A stretch of DNA of 64,000 nt from an uncultured Caulobacter sp. (GCF_947036865.1 NZ_CAMQSF010000001.1:62001-126000), one strand, 5' to 3'; counted from the stretch's first letter, positions 1-11,156 are shown. Numbers and translations are program-made. Notes: generated by a model from the letters alone, not told the origin.

Positions 1-605
1 ATGTCTCCGATCCGGCCAAGCCGGTGCCCTTCCGCACCCGGCCCAACCAGCCGATCGGCTACGCCCCGCCTCTGACCTGGACCCAATGGCTGGTCGACGA
101 CCAGCGCGAGCCCTCCGGCCGCCCCGACGTGCTCACCTACACCACGGACGTGCTCACTTCGCCGGTCCAGATCTCGGGGGAGCCGATCGTCAATCTGGTG
201 GCCTCGACCAGCGGCGGCGACAGCGACTGGGTCGTCAAGCTGATCGACGTCTATCCCGACATGGTCCCGGCCCAGCCCGAGATGGGCGGCTACCAGCTGC
301 CCGTGTCGATGGACATTTTCCGGGGCCGCTACCGCGAGAGCTACAGCGAGCCCAAGGCGATCACGCCCAACAAGCCGCTGACCTACCGCTTCGGCCTGCC
401 CAACACCAACCACGTGTTCAAGCCGGGCCACCGGATCATGGTGCAGGTCCAGTCCAGCTGGTTCCCGCTCTATGACCGCAACCCGCAGACCTTCGTGCCG
501 AACATCTTCTTCGCCAAGCCGTCCGACTATGTGAAGGCCACGCAGCGGGTGTTCCACGCCGGCGCCGACGCCAGCTTCATCGCCCTGCCGGTGGTCGAGA
601 AGTAG
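1..605 (+). CDS. CocE/NonD family hydrolase, C-terminal part (5' truncated by window edge)
   Basis: About 200 C-terminal residues are visible in frame 3, ending at the TAG at 603-605; the start and catalytic alpha/beta-hydrolase core lie left of the window. The visible part matches the C-terminal jelly-roll domain of the CocE/NonD (X-Pro dipeptidyl-peptidase-like, S15) acyl hydrolases: an early VLTYTTDVLTSPVQISGEP strand, then SDWVVKLIDVYP, then GHRIMVQVQSSWFPLYDRNPQT near the end, in the usual family order. Members cleave ester or alpha-amino amide bonds, but substrate cannot be told from this domain. A strong hairpin terminator follows at 634-661. Confident on family, not on substrate. Confidence 0.85.
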   Translation, partial: VSDPAKPVPFRTRPNQPIGYAPPLTWTQWLVDDQREPSGRPDVLTYTTDVLTSPVQISGEPIVNLVASTSGGDSDWVVKLIDVYPDMVPAQPEMGGYQLPVSMDIFRGRYRESYSEPKAITPNKPLTYRFGLPNTNHVFKPGHRIMVQVQSSWFPLYDRNPQTFVPNIFFAKPSDYVKATQRVFHAGADASFIALPVVEK

Positions 606-633
606 CCTCTCGCCGCGGACGGACGGACACGAG

Positions 634-661
634 AAAGGCCGGCGGAACCCCGCCGGCCTTT
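634..661 (+). terminator. Rho-independent terminator after the CocE/NonD hydrolase
   Basis: A perfect 12-bp stem (AAAGGCCGGCGG at 634-645, loop AACC, CCGCCGGCCTTT at 650-661) sits 29 bp after the stop codon. The trailing T-run is short, being part of the stem, which is common in GC-rich genomes. Confidence 0.8.
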
Positions 662-823
662 GCTTTCGCGTTCAGCGGTCGCCGCGCCGTCCGTCACCAC
701 ATCCCGCAAGTCGTTTCCAGCGAACCCGCCCGCCAGCGGCAAATTCTCGCGCGCCAGACGAGAAACAAGGTTAAGCCGCACCGCTCGGGGGAGAAGATTG
801 GAACCCGCGTTTCAGATCGACCA

Positions 824-848
824 CCTTTTGTTTCCAAAGAACAAAAGG
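824..848. repeat. Perfect 9-bp inverted repeat in the leader of the small membrane protein gene
   Basis: CCTTTTGTT (824-832), a 7-nt spacer, and AACAAAAGG (840-848) form a perfect dyad 45 bp before the ATG at 893. It is AT-rich in a GC-rich genome. It could be an operator or an RNA hairpin; it lacks a T-run, so a terminator is unlikely. A TTAACCAT sequence, resembling a CtrA half-site, lies at 884-891. Confidence 0.4.
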
Positions 849-892
849 AAGGCGCCAGCGGAGCTTTCCGACACGCGCAGAGTTTAACCATC

Positions 893-1156
893 ATGGCCGA
901 CTCCGAAGTTCGGTTTCCCGAAACCTATGTCAGCGGCGTGCCCGTCTGGGCGCGGCGGCGCAAGAAGTCGGCGGTTCATCCGCTGATCAGCACGGTCGTG
1001 GTCTTGCTGGCTCTGTTCGGGGCGGTCGTGATCGGAGTCTCGCTGCGCGCGGGCTCGGTCGCCAAGGGCGGCGCGGTGATCGACCAGTGGATCGCGACGG
1101 GCAAGGCCAAGCTGGATGAGGCCGCCGCCCAGGCGCGCGCCAGCCGGAAGCCCTGA
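893..1156 (+). CDS. Small single-pass membrane protein of unknown function
   Basis: An 87-residue protein. Residues 1-28 are polar with a basic patch (WARRRKKS), residues about 30-52 form one hydrophobic membrane span ([19 protein letters not shown]), and the tail is charged and alanine-rich. This predicts an inner-membrane protein with a cytoplasmic basic N-terminus and periplasmic C-terminal helix. No domain is recognised. No clear Shine-Dalgarno precedes the ATG; instead TTAACCAT ends one base before it. It lies 53 bp upstream of purL and could be co-transcribed with it. Coding status rests on length, composition and a plausible membrane topology. Confidence 0.65.
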   Translation: MADSEVRFPETYVSGVPVWARRRKKSAVHPLISTVVVLLALFGAVVIGVSLRAGSVAKGGAVIDQWIATGKAKLDEAAAQARASRKP

Positions 1157-1209
1157 GACCGACCGACGGCGGTGGCGGAATCCCCGCGACCGCGTTAGAA
1201 GGCGCGCCC

Positions 1210-3417
<2,208 letters not shown>

Positions 3418-3424
3418 GAGGGAA

Positions 3425-4438
3425 CTAGGCGTCCAGCAGGGCCTCGGCCGCGGCGGACAGGCGCACCGTGAGCCCCTCGGGCGCGTAGTCGGTCTCAACG
3501 CCGCCAGCGCCGGTGAGGCCAAGGCCGACCAGTCGCGTCCCGAACCCCTTGCGCGTGGGCGGCGTCGCGGGCGGCCCGCCGCGCTCGCGCCATTCCACGG
3601 TCACGCGTCCGCCGTCGCGCGCCCAGCGCACCGTCACGTGCCCCTCCGGGCGGCTCAACGCGCCGTGCTTGATGGCGTTGGTGGTCAGTTCGTGAATGAT
3701 CAGGGAGACGTTCTGGGCGATCGGCGCCTTCACCCGCAGGTGCGCCCCCTCGACCGTGAAGCGCGTCCGGTCGGCGACGCGCGACAGGGCGATTTCGATC
3801 AGCCCGCCCAGATCGGCGCCGCTCCAGTCCTGCTCCAGCAGAACGTCGTGGGCCGCGGCCAGCGCATGCAGGCGCTCCTCGAAGGTTTGGACCAGTTCCT
3901 TGTCGCGGCCGCGCCGCAAGGTCTGCTGCGCGATGGCCTGCACGAGGGCGAGCGTGTTCTTCAGGCGATGGGTGGTCTCGGCCATCAGCAAGGCGCGCCC
4001 CCGCTCGGCCAGCACCTGTTGGGTGGTTTCGATGGCGATGTCGAGGATGCCTTCGACGCGGTCGCCGTCCTTCACCGGGCTGTAGGAGAAGGTCCAGTAG
4101 GTGTCTTCCGGAAAGCCGTTCCTGGTCATCACCAGGTGCATGTTTTCCATATAGACCCGCTCGCCAGCCATGGCCTTGTCGAGCAGCGGCGCGATATCGG
4201 CCCAGACGTCGGCCCACACCTCATGGATCGGGCGTCCCAAGGCCCCGGGGTGCCGGGCGCCCAGGAACGGAATATAGGCCGCGTTGTAGATCAGTGTTTG
4301 CTCAGGTCCCCAGGTCGCGCAGGTGGCGAACTCGGTGCCCATCATGATGTCGTAGGTCGTCTTGAGCGCGAGCGGCCAACTATCCCTCGCACCAAGCGGC
4401 GTCGACGACCAATCAAACTCGTCTATGCTCTTGGGCAC
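3425..4438 (-). CDS. PAS-containing HWE-family sensor histidine kinase
   Basis: A 337-residue soluble kinase. Residues about 20-145 form a PAS-type sensor (ATWGPEQTLIYNAAYIPFLG, then YSPVKDGDRVEGILDIAIETTQ). The dimerisation region carries the phospho-acceptor His157 in AETTHRLKNTLALVQAIAQQ. The ATPase domain has the histidine of the N-box (IIHELTTNAIKHGAL) and the WRE triplet (VEWRERGG) that define the HWE subfamily, which is common in alphaproteobacteria and often tied to light or general stress signalling. The Cys at position 40 is not in the GXNCRFLQ flavin-binding context, so this is not an LOV domain. It has no adjacent response regulator and is convergent with purL, 7 bp apart. Confidence 0.9.
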   Translation of the reverse strand: MPKSIDEFDWSSTPLGARDSWPLALKTTYDIMMGTEFATCATWGPEQTLIYNAAYIPFLGARHPGALGRPIHEVWADVWADIAPLLDKAMAGERVYMENMHLVMTRNGFPEDTYWTFSYSPVKDGDRVEGILDIAIETTQQVLAERGRALLMAETTHRLKNTLALVQAIAQQTLRRGRDKELVQTFEERLHALAAAHDVLLEQDWSGADLGGLIEIALSRVADRTRFTVEGAHLRVKAPIAQNVSLIIHELTTNAIKHGALSRPEGHVTVRWARDGGRVTVEWRERGGPPATPPTRKGFGTRLVGLGLTGAGGVETDYAPEGLTVRLSAAAEALLDA

Positions 4439-4633
4439 CTACGCTCCCCCACGCGGTGTTTGGGCTGGTCTCTAGCATGATGCCTCGCGGACGCGAAGGC
4501 GAGGCCGCGCGCTCAGGGGTCTCGAGCCCGACGGAGGCCGAGGTCGAAGCGGCATTCTCTAGCGCGCCAAGATTGAAGATGCGACTCTTGAAGCTGGAGA
4601 CTGGGGGCGATCGACGCGAAGCGACCGCGCCGC
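4439..4633. other. Intergenic region, nothing recognised
   Basis: About 195 bp between the start of the HWE kinase gene and the end of the hybrid kinase gene, both on the minus strand. It presumably holds the HWE kinase promoter. One GANTC (CcrM methylation) site, GACTC, occurs near 4583. I see no strong hairpin or gene. Confidence 0.4.
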
Positions 4634-6436
4634 TCAGACCGCGTGCGTCCGTCCCGACCAGCGCGCCACCGCCTCCAGCAGCTTCGTCGGGCTGATCGGC
4701 TTGCCGAGGTGATCATCCATGCCGGCGGCCAGGCAGTTGGCGATCTGCTCGGGCAGAACGTTGGCGGTCATGGCGATGATCGGCGTGGCCGCGCCCCGCG
4801 CGCCCTCCATGGCGCGGATCTCGCGCGTGGCGGTCAGGCCGTCCATCACGGGCATCTGCACGTCCATCAGGACGAGGTCGTAACCGCCCCGGCGCATCGC
4901 CTCGACGCCGGCGACGCCGTCATTGGCCGTCTCGACCTCGACGCCGAACGGCTCGAGCATGGTGCGGATCAGCTCGCGATTGACGGCGTTGTCCTCGACC
5001 AGCAGCAGCCGGACGCCGGCGTCGGCGTTCAGGGGCGGCGGGGCGTCGGTCTCGGGCGCCGCCAGTTCGGCCAGCGGGCCCCGCACCTCGAACCAGAAGG
5101 TCGAGCCCTGCCCCTCGACGCTGTCGACGCCGATCTTGCCGTCCATGCGTTCGATGATCCGGCGAGAGATGGCCAGGCCCAGCCCCGTGCCGCCGAACCG
5201 GCGCGACACCGCCGCGTCGGCCTGGGAGAAGCGATCGAAGATGTTGTCGCGATGCTCCGGCGCGATACCGATGCCGGTGTCCTTGACCTCGGCCCGCAGC
5301 ACGGCCGCGTCGCCCTCGACCGTCTGGCTCAGCGAGACGGTGATGGACCCCTGCGCCGTGAACTTCACCGCGTTGGACAGGAAGTTCAGCAACACCTGCG
5401 ACAGCCGGGGTCCGTCGAGGTTCATCGGCGCCAGGTCGGACGCCGCCTTGACCGCCACCACCAGCCCCTTGGCCGTGGCCCGTTCCTCGACCAGGGCCGC
5501 GCAGGACGAGGCCATCGCCGCCGGATCGAACGGCGCGGGGTCCAGCTCCAGCCCGCCGGCCTCCAGTCGCGAGAAGTCCAGCACGTCGTTGACGACGCTG
5601 AGCAGCGTGTTGCTGGCGTCCAGGATATGGCCGACCTGACGACCGGCGGTCGGCGACAGATCGCGCGAGCGCCGCAGCACCTCGGCGAAGCCGATGATCG
5701 CCGTCAGCGGCGTGCGCAGCTCGTGGGTCATGTTGGCCAGGAAATCGGACTTGGCGGCCGAGGCGGTTTCCGCCGCCTCCAGGGCCTTGGCGATATCCAG
5801 CTCCAGACGCTTGCGTTCGGTGATGTCGCGCGAGGTGGCCAGCAGGATCCCCGAGCCGTCGCCGAGCACCGAATAGGCGCTTTCCAGCCAGATCGAGGTT
5901 CCGTCCTTGCGGAAGCACTGGTAGTCGGCGCTCTGCGGCTCGCCGCCTGGCGTGAGGCTGGCGATGATCTTCTGCACGCGTTTGAAGTCGGCCTCGCTGA
6001 CCATGGCGGTCGGCGGCAGGGCCATGAACTCCTCGTGCGAATAGCCGGTGATCCGCGTGATGCTGGGCGAGCTGTAGATCCGCTCGCCCTTCGGCGACCA
6101 CAGCGCGACGTGGTCGGTCAGGTTGTCCCCCAGCAGGCGGTAGAGCCGGTCGGCCTCGCGATATTTGGCGACGGCGTCCTGGGCTTCCTCGACGGCGCGC
6201 CGCTGGGCGTCGAGGCTGGTGGTGAGGTCATCGCGCATTCGGTCCAGTCGAGCGCGTTGGAAGGTCAGCCAAGCCGCCAGCGGCGTGGCCACGACCAGGG
6301 CGATCACCAGGGTGGACAACGGCGTGTAGACCCGCGGATCGCGCAGGACGATGATGTGGACGACATAATCCGCGGCCATCGCCGCCACCGCGACGAACGC
6401 CACCGTCGCGGCGGTCTTGACGATCCAGTCTCGCAA
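4634..6436 (-). CDS. Membrane PAS hybrid histidine kinase with C-terminal receiver
   Basis: A 600-residue hybrid sensor kinase. Two membrane spans lie at about 8-30 and 38-57 with almost no periplasmic loop, followed by a short coiled coil (65-100), a PAS domain (about 100-208; [16 protein letters not shown], ending SRDITERKR), a HisKA domain with His238 ([17 protein letters not shown]), an HATPase_c domain ([16 protein letters not shown]) and a receiver with phospho-acceptor Asp in [13 protein letters not shown]. The minimal loop suggests sensing in the membrane or through PAS. There is no neighbouring Hpt or response regulator, so it is an orphan kinase. Its closest named relative cannot be settled by eye. 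Confidence 0.92.
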   Translation of the reverse strand: MRDWIVKTAATVAFVAVAAMAADYVVHIIVLRDPRVYTPLSTLVIALVVATPLAAWLTFQRARLDRMRDDLTTSLDAQRRAVEEAQDAVAKYREADRLYRLLGDNLTDHVALWSPKGERIYSSPSITRITGYSHEEFMALPPTAMVSEADFKRVQKIIASLTPGGEPQSADYQCFRKDGTSIWLESAYSVLGDGSGILLATSRDITERKRLELDIAKALEAAETASAAKSDFLANMTHELRTPLTAIIGFAEVLRRSRDLSPTAGRQVGHILDASNTLLSVVNDVLDFSRLEAGGLELDPAPFDPAAMASSCAALVEERATAKGLVVAVKAASDLAPMNLDGPRLSQVLLNFLSNAVKFTAQGSITVSLSQTVEGDAAVLRAEVKDTGIGIAPEHRDNIFDRFSQADAAVSRRFGGTGLGLAISRRIIERMDGKIGVDSVEGQGSTFWFEVRGPLAELAAPETDAPPPLNADAGVRLLLVEDNAVNRELIRTMLEPFGVEVETANDGVAGVEAMRRGGYDLVLMDVQMPVMDGLTATREIRAMEGARGAATPIIAMTANVLPEQIANCLAAGMDDHLGKPISPTKLLEAVARWSGRTHAV

Positions 6437-6561
6437 AACGGCGGGGGTGATCGCGGCGCTCCGTCAGTTGGCTAAGATCGGGAAAGTCTTACGCACATAT
6501 ACGGTTTAAGTCAGCGACCCTGAGTTGCGCCAGGAAAGCGTTCTCGCTCGGCCCGATGCGT

Positions 6562-7485
6562 TCAGCGGCCGGAGGCCTTGGCGATCGCGTCGAGGTCGCG
6601 TTCGAAGGCCAAGCTGGCTTGCGTCACCGTCGCCACCGACCGCTTGAAGAACGCTTGCGGCACGGTCGCGAAGTCGTCTGTCGGCTTGTGGTACTCGGGG
6701 TGATCCTCGACGCCGAAATAGACCCAGGGCACGCCTTTTTCGCCGAAGGCGTAGTGGTCGGACTGGTTGGTCCAGTTGTTCTGCTTGCCGTCGGCGTCGG
6801 TGTCGTGACCCAGCTTCAACGTGACCTTGGCCTTGGCGGCCACCTTGGTCAGGATGGGCTTCAGATAGGGGAACGGGGCGGTTCCGGCGGCGTAGAGCTC
6901 GTTCTTGGCGTTCTTGCTCAGCATGTCGAAGTTTACGTCCAGCGCGATGCTGGCCAGGGGAACCGGCGGCGCGGCCGCGAAGGCGCGCGCGCCCTGCAGA
7001 CCGGCTTCCTCGGCGTCGACCACCGCGAAGATCACGTCGTGCTTCGGCGGATGGGCCTTGAAGGCCTCGGCCACGGCCAGAAGGCCCGCCACGCCAGAGG
7101 CGTTGTCGTCCGCGCCGTTGTAGATCTCTCCGCCCTGGACGCCCAGGTGGTCGTAGTGGGCCGAGACCACCATCGCCTTGCCGCCTTGGGTCCCCTTGAT
7201 GCGCCCGATCAGATTGACGGCCGGGATGGTCGCGCCGTTGCGCCGCTTGACGGTGAACGGCTGCTCGAACGTCTCGCCGATCGGCTTGAGGCCGATCTCC
7301 GCGAACCGCGACAGAATATAGGCCCGCGCCTTTTCGGAGCCCGGCGTCCCGGGAAACCGCCCCTGCATGTCGTCGGCCGACAGGATGCGGACGTCGTCGA
7401 GGGCCTTGTCCCCGGGCCCAGCGAGGGCGGACGAGGCGGCGGCGGAGAGGATCGCGGCGGCGATCAGCGCGGAAAGGCGAGTCAT
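6562..7485 (-). CDS. M28-family zinc aminopeptidase, exported
   Basis: A 307-residue M28 metallopeptidase. Residues 1-23 are a signal peptide (MTRLSALIAAAILSAAASSALA). Di-zinc ligands are visible in order: SAHYDHLG, NGADDNASG, VDAEEAG (general base/ligand Glu pair), NFDML, and the final histidine in HPEYHKPTDDF. This is the complete ligand set, so it should be active on N-terminal amino acids of peptides in the periplasm or outside. A longer frame opens at 7521, but the extra 12 residues (MNSPRRARHVGA) would break the signal peptide, so the ATG at 7485 is preferred. It is divergent from bolA. Confidence 0.93.
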   Translation of the reverse strand: MTRLSALIAAAILSAAASSALAGPGDKALDDVRILSADDMQGRFPGTPGSEKARAYILSRFAEIGLKPIGETFEQPFTVKRRNGATIPAVNLIGRIKGTQGGKAMVVSAHYDHLGVQGGEIYNGADDNASGVAGLLAVAEAFKAHPPKHDVIFAVVDAEEAGLQGARAFAAAPPVPLASIALDVNFDMLSKNAKNELYAAGTAPFPYLKPILTKVAAKAKVTLKLGHDTDADGKQNNWTNQSDHYAFGEKGVPWVYFGVEDHPEYHKPTDDFATVPQAFFKRSVATVTQASLAFERDLDAIAKASGR

Positions 7486-7631
7486 GGCGCCTACATGCCG
7501 TGCGCGCCGGGGCGAATTCAATTAAATCTGTCTCGCCAGACCGTGGACCCTTTTGACCAACGCTGTCAGCGTGCGTCTGTTCTTAAGGATTCGCGGCGAC
7601 ACAAAACCCTTCAAGGATCGGAGCCGTCCCC

Positions 7632-7868
7632 GTGCCCATGTCCCACGCCGAGCTCGAAGCGCGTCTGACCGCCGCCTTCCCCGATTCCGAGATCGTGTTG
7701 ACCGATCTGGCCGGCGACAACGACCACTGGAAGGCGCGGATCGTCTCGCCCGCCTTCAAGGGCCTGCCGCGCGTTCGCCAGCACCAGCTGGTCAACAAGG
7801 CCTTGGCCGACGTGCTGGGCGGGACATTGCATGCCCTGGCGCTCGAAACCGCGCCGCCGGCGGACTAG
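7632..7868 (+). CDS. bolA: BolA family protein
   Basis: A 78-residue BolA-like protein. It shows the family pattern: the N-terminal helix [14 protein letters not shown], the strand [22 protein letters not shown], and the conserved [16 protein letters not shown] helix. The histidine in DNDHW is in the loop that ligates an Fe-S cluster in BolA-glutaredoxin heterodimers. CGFS glutaredoxin grxD is two genes downstream on the same strand, matching the usual BolA-Grx partnership in iron-sulfur handling. Two in-frame ATGs (7632, 7638) are possible; the first is taken. Confidence 0.93.
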   Translation: MPMSHAELEARLTAAFPDSEIVLTDLAGDNDHWKARIVSPAFKGLPRVRQHQLVNKALADVLGGTLHALALETAPPAD

Positions 7869-7879
7869 GAGTTCAAGGC

Positions 7880-8767
7880 GTGCGCTACCGTCCCTTCGGA
7901 CTATCGGGCATGGCGGTTTCGGCGCTCACCCTGCGCCTGGCCGATACGTCGCGCCTGAAGGCCGGCGACTGGCGCGCCCTGGTCTTCACGGCGCTGGAGA
8001 GCGGGATCAACAGCTTCCAGGTCGAGGGCGACGCCCCCGAGCTTCTGCGCGGCGCCGGCGAGGCCTTCGCCTCGGTCGAGCGCCGGCTGCTGTTCATCAC
8101 GTGGCGCGCGCGGGGCGACGGCGCCACGCTGAGCGATCTCACCGTCGATGTGCAGTTGCGCGCGGCCCTGGACGGGCTGTCGCTCGACTATCTGGACCTC
8201 GTTCTGATCAACGATCCGCTGCAGCCGGCTCTGCCGCTGGACTTCGAGGTCCGGTTTGGCGAGCTCTACCAGCGCCGCGTGGCGCGCGGGCTCGGCGTCG
8301 CCAGCCGCGGCGATATCGACCCGCGCCTTCTGACCAACGGCCTGGTGACCGCCGTCTCCTCGCCGTTCAACCTGTCGTCGGGCTGGGCCGAGCGGAACCG
8401 CATCCGCGGCGCCGCCCAGGCCAACCTCGCGGTGATCGGCGAGGACTTCTGGCCCCAGGCCCTGCGCGAGGGCGGCGAGGCGGCGCAGAGACCCTCCCTC
8501 TGGCGGCGGCGCACCGATCCCCTGGCCGACATCGGCGGCTACGAATTCCTGCACGCCACCCCGGGCTGGACCGGCGAGGAGATCTGCCTCGGCTACGCCC
8601 TGACCGAACCGTCCCTGGCCACGGTGCGCATCACCGCCGACACGCGCGCCGAGGTCGAGCGGCTCGCCGCCGTGGTCGAGCGCGACCTGCCCAACGGCGT
8701 CTGCGCCCAGATCGAAATGGCCCGCTTCTCGGCCCAGGAGCGCGAGAAGGCCGCCGGCCGCTCTTGA
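7880..8767 (+). CDS. Degenerate aldo-keto reductase-like protein between bolA and grxD
   Basis: A 295-residue protein starting at GTG 7880, chosen because AGGAG (7867-7871) lies 8 bp upstream and the sequence from there matches an aldo-keto reductase N-terminus ([18 protein letters not shown]). The fold is traceable: ALESGINSF (strand 2), [12 protein letters not shown] (strand 4), and later barrel strands. The catalytic tetrad is not: the aspartate of INxFDTA is Gln47, the tyrosine loop is shortened, the lysine strand reads [10 protein letters not shown], and the histidine of LIHxP is Asn111. It therefore looks like a non-catalytic or re-purposed barrel. It is 11 bp after bolA and 50 bp before grxD, so likely co-transcribed. 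Function unknown. Confidence 0.8.
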   Translation: MRYRPFGLSGMAVSALTLRLADTSRLKAGDWRALVFTALESGINSFQVEGDAPELLRGAGEAFASVERRLLFITWRARGDGATLSDLTVDVQLRAALDGLSLDYLDLVLINDPLQPALPLDFEVRFGELYQRRVARGLGVASRGDIDPRLLTNGLVTAVSSPFNLSSGWAERNRIRGAAQANLAVIGEDFWPQALREGGEAAQRPSLWRRRTDPLADIGGYEFLHATPGWTGEEICLGYALTEPSLATVRITADTRAEVERLAAVVERDLPNGVCAQIEMARFSAQEREKAAGRS

Positions 8768-8817
8768 CCCTCGCGCCGGGGGCGCCTAGCTGAGACCTTG
8801 GACTTCAGGACCGCCCC

Positions 8818-9159
8818 ATGACCGACGTCGCCGCCTCCCCCGCCCTCGACTTCATCGCCAAGACCGTGGCCGAGCATCCGGTCGTGGTGTTCATGAAGGG
8901 CGTGCCCGACCAGCCGCGCTGCGGCTTCTCGTCGGTCGTCGTGCAGATCCTCGACCACCTCGGCGTCGAGTTCGTCGGCGTCGACGTCCTGCAGGACGAC
9001 GACCTGCGCCAGGGTATCAAGACCTTCACCGACTGGCCGACCATTCCGCAGCTCTACGTCAAGGGCGAGTTCCTGGGCGGCAGCGACATCGTCCGCGAGA
9101 TGTTCCAGTCGGGCGAACTGAAGACCCTCTTCGTCGAGCAGGGCCTCATCGCGGCGTGA
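8818..9159 (+). CDS. grxD: Monothiol CGFS glutaredoxin (Grx4/GrxD family)
   Basis: A 113-residue monothiol glutaredoxin. The active site C35GFS appears in GVPDQPRCGFSS, followed by the family signatures FTDWPTIPQLYVKGEFLGGSDIVREM (TVP-type cis-proline loop and glutathione-binding GG). Such proteins bind a [2Fe-2S] cluster with glutathione and partner with BolA in cluster trafficking and iron sensing. It sits with bolA in a four-gene strand run and its TGA overlaps the GTG of the next gene by 4 bp (GTGA at 9156-9159), indicating translational coupling to the thioesterase. Confidence 0.96.
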   Translation: MTDVAASPALDFIAKTVAEHPVVVFMKGVPDQPRCGFSSVVVQILDHLGVEFVGVDVLQDDDLRQGIKTFTDWPTIPQLYVKGEFLGGSDIVREMFQSGELKTLFVEQGLIAA

Positions 9160-9572
9160 GGCTGTTCGAGCCTCCGGCCGACGCCTATTCCGTTCGCTTC
9201 GCGCCGAAATCCTCGGACATCGACGCCAATGGCCACGTGAACAACGTGGTCTATCTGGCCTGGATTCAGGACCTGGCCATCGCCCACTGGGAAGCCAGGG
9301 CGACGCCGGAGCAGCGCGCGCCGTGGACCTGGGTGTGCCGTCGGCACGAGGTCGACTACCGCCGCGAGCTCCTGCTGGGCGAGACCGCGACCGGCTACAC
9401 CTGGGTCGGCGAGCTGAAGGGCCCGCGCTTCGAACGCTACGCCCGTATCGACGGCCCCGACGGGGAGATGTGCGCCCAGAGCCGCACCGACTGGGTGCTG
9501 ATCGACATCGCCGCCAAGCGCCCCGCGCGGGTGCTGCCCTGGATGGTCGAACGGTTCACGCCGAAGGGATGA
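9156..9572 (+). CDS. Hotdog-fold acyl-CoA thioesterase (4HBT family)
   Basis: A 138-residue 4-hydroxybenzoyl-CoA-type thioesterase. The hallmark SSDIDANGHVNNVVYLAWIQDLA contains the catalytic aspartate of the D-x-x-G-H-V-N-N motif, at about residue 21. The rest forms the hotdog sheet (EVDYRRELLLGETATGYTWV, RTDWVLIDIAAKRPARV). Acyl specificity cannot be read. It starts at GTG 9156 inside the grxD stop, so it is translationally coupled. Its last 17 bp overlap the end of the convergent lipoprotein gene. Confidence 0.9.
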   Translation: MRLFEPPADAYSVRFAPKSSDIDANGHVNNVVYLAWIQDLAIAHWEARATPEQRAPWTWVCRRHEVDYRRELLLGETATGYTWVGELKGPRFERYARIDGPDGEMCAQSRTDWVLIDIAAKRPARVLPWMVERFTPKG

Positions 9573-9933
9573 CCGGATTGGCGATGACGATCCGATCGGC
9601 GCGCGTCAGGCCTAGCTCGTCGTAGCTGAACACCAGGTCCGCCGCGCTTTCGGCGCCCTTGCAGATCTCCAGCCGCCGCCGGGCGAAGGCGACCACCGCG
9701 TGGCCCGCCGCGCGGTCCACCCGAAAGACGAAGTCAGCCTTCGCCGCGCAGCCCCTGGACCTGACGCGCACCGTCAGACCGCTCGCGCCCGCCCGCGCCG
9801 CCAACAGCGTTTCGAGCAATGGCCAGCGATCCGCCGGGGCGGCGGTCAGGCCGACAGGCGTGGTCGCGCAGCCGGCCAGGGACGCCGCCGCTCCGGCCAA
9901 CAAGAAACCTCTGCGTGAGACGCTGACGCTCAT
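9556..9933 (-). CDS. Small Tat/lipoprotein-type protein, paralogue of the one at 13696-14076
   Basis: A 125-residue predicted lipoprotein. The N-terminus SRRGFLLAGAAASLAGC has a twin arginine and a lipobox ending at Cys22. The mature domain holds Cys62 and Cys91, 29 residues apart, in LTVRVRSRGCAAKADF and RRRLEICKG, and ends with DELGLTRADRIVIANP. The same pattern, with the same 29-residue cysteine spacing, occurs in the protein at 13696-14076. A disulfide between these cysteines is plausible. No named family recognised. It is convergent with and overlaps the thioesterase gene by 17 bp. Confidence 0.8.
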   Translation of the reverse strand: MSVSVSRRGFLLAGAAASLAGCATTPVGLTAAPADRWPLLETLLAARAGASGLTVRVRSRGCAAKADFVFRVDRAAGHAVVAFARRRLEICKGAESAADLVFSYDELGLTRADRIVIANPVIPSA

Positions 9934-10012
9934 CGACCTCTGTACGAACCACCCGACTTCGGAGGAAGATCACCCATGGCTGGCGCGATGACCAGCCGTT
10001 GGGGAGATCGTC

Positions 10013-11152
10013 GTGCGTCTTCGTTCCGTGTGCCTCGCCGCGGCCCTCGCCATCGCCGCCGCCGCGCCCGCTTGGGCTGCCCCCAGCTACCAGAAACTGG
10101 ACGGCGAGATCGAGCGGCTGCGGCTGGCGGGCAAGATCCCGGGGGTCGCGGTCGCCGTGGTCGAGAACGGCAAGCTCGTCCATGTCGTCGCCAAGGGCGT
10201 CCGCAACGCCCAGGGCGATCCGCTGACGACGGACACGATCATGTACGCCGCCTCGATCTCGAAGGCCGCGTTCGCCTACTATGTCCTGATGCTGGTCGAC
10301 GAGGGGCGGATCGACCTCGACACGCCGATCTCGGCCTATCTGCCCAAGCCCCTGCCCGACTATCCGCGATACGCCGACCTGGGCGTCGACGAGCGCTGGA
10401 AGACGATCACGCCCCGCCGGCTGTTGACCCATACCTCGGGCCTGGCCGACCAGCGCTTCTACGAAGCCGACAACAGGTTTCGCTTCAAGCTCGAGCCCGG
10501 AAGCCGATACGCCTATTCAAACGAGGGCATAAACCTACTGCAGTTCGTCATCGAGGAGGGTCTGGGCCTCAAGGTCGGCGACGAGATGGATCGGCGGCTT
10601 TTCCAGCCCCTGGGCATGACCCGTTCCAGCATGATCTGGCGCGAGGACTTCAAGGTGAACCTGGCCGACGGACAGCGGGCCGATGGCCAGTGGGTGGCGC
10701 ACGACGACCGCTCCCATGTCCGCGCCGCCGGCTCGCTGGACACCACGATCGCCGACCTGGGCAAGCTGGCCGCCGCCCTGGTCTCGGGCTGGGGCCTGTC
10801 GGCCAAGGCGCGAGCCGAGCTGGACAGGCCAGCGTTTCCGATCGTCAGCCGCCACCAGTTCCCACCATTCCTGATCCGCGACAATCCCGGGAACGCCAGG
10901 ATCGGCCTGGGCGCGGGGATAGGCGTGGTGGTCTATGACGGGCCGCGGGGCCATGCCTTCTACAAGGGCGGCCACAACGACATCACCGACAACCAGATGG
11001 TCTGCGTCGAGCGCGGCAGGCGCTGCGTCGTCGTCCTGACCAACAGCGGCGTCGGCCAGCGGATCATCCCGCCGATCGTCAAGGCGGCGCTGGGCGACAC
11101 CGGCCAGCCCTGGGGCTGGGAATACAACCCGATCTTGCCGGTCTCGCCCTAG
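10013..11152 (+). CDS. Serine hydrolase of the class C beta-lactamase / penicillin-binding-like family, exported
   Basis: A 379-residue protein with a signal peptide (residues 1-23, cut near AWAA). All three catalytic motifs are intact: S81-I-S-K84 (nucleophile and general base, in YAASISKAAFAYY), Y168-S-N170 (AYSNEG) and K318-G-G (FYKGGHND). Family members include esterases, D-aminopeptidases and AmpC-like enzymes; overall it resembles the beta-lactamase-related serine hydrolase (PF00144) group rather than true AmpC, so antibiotic hydrolysis should not be assumed. The start is GTG 10013, with GGGGAG at 10001-10006. It is convergent with htpX, 4 bp apart. Confidence 0.93.
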   Translation: MRLRSVCLAAALAIAAAAPAWAAPSYQKLDGEIERLRLAGKIPGVAVAVVENGKLVHVVAKGVRNAQGDPLTTDTIMYAASISKAAFAYYVLMLVDEGRIDLDTPISAYLPKPLPDYPRYADLGVDERWKTITPRRLLTHTSGLADQRFYEADNRFRFKLEPGSRYAYSNEGINLLQFVIEEGLGLKVGDEMDRRLFQPLGMTRSSMIWREDFKVNLADGQRADGQWVAHDDRSHVRAAGSLDTTIADLGKLAAALVSGWGLSAKARAELDRPAFPIVSRHQFPPFLIRDNPGNARIGLGAGIGVVVYDGPRGHAFYKGGHNDITDNQMVCVERGRRCVVVLTNSGVGQRIIPPIVKAALGDTGQPWGWEYNPILPVSP

Positions 11153-11156
11153 ATCG

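Noticed and set aside
3425..4438. LOV photoreceptor domain in the HWE kinase
   Set aside because: HWE kinases often carry LOV, but the sensor has no GXNCRFLQ flavin-cysteine motif; the only nearby cysteine is in a different context.
6562..7521. Upstream start at 7521 for the M28 peptidase
   Set aside because: It would put 12 polar/basic residues before a typical signal peptide; the ATG at 7485 is a better start.
10013..11152. Calling the serine hydrolase an AmpC beta-lactamase
   Set aside because: The motifs are shared by many PF00144 enzymes, and there is no ampR neighbour or AmpC-specific sequence; a resistance function is not supported.
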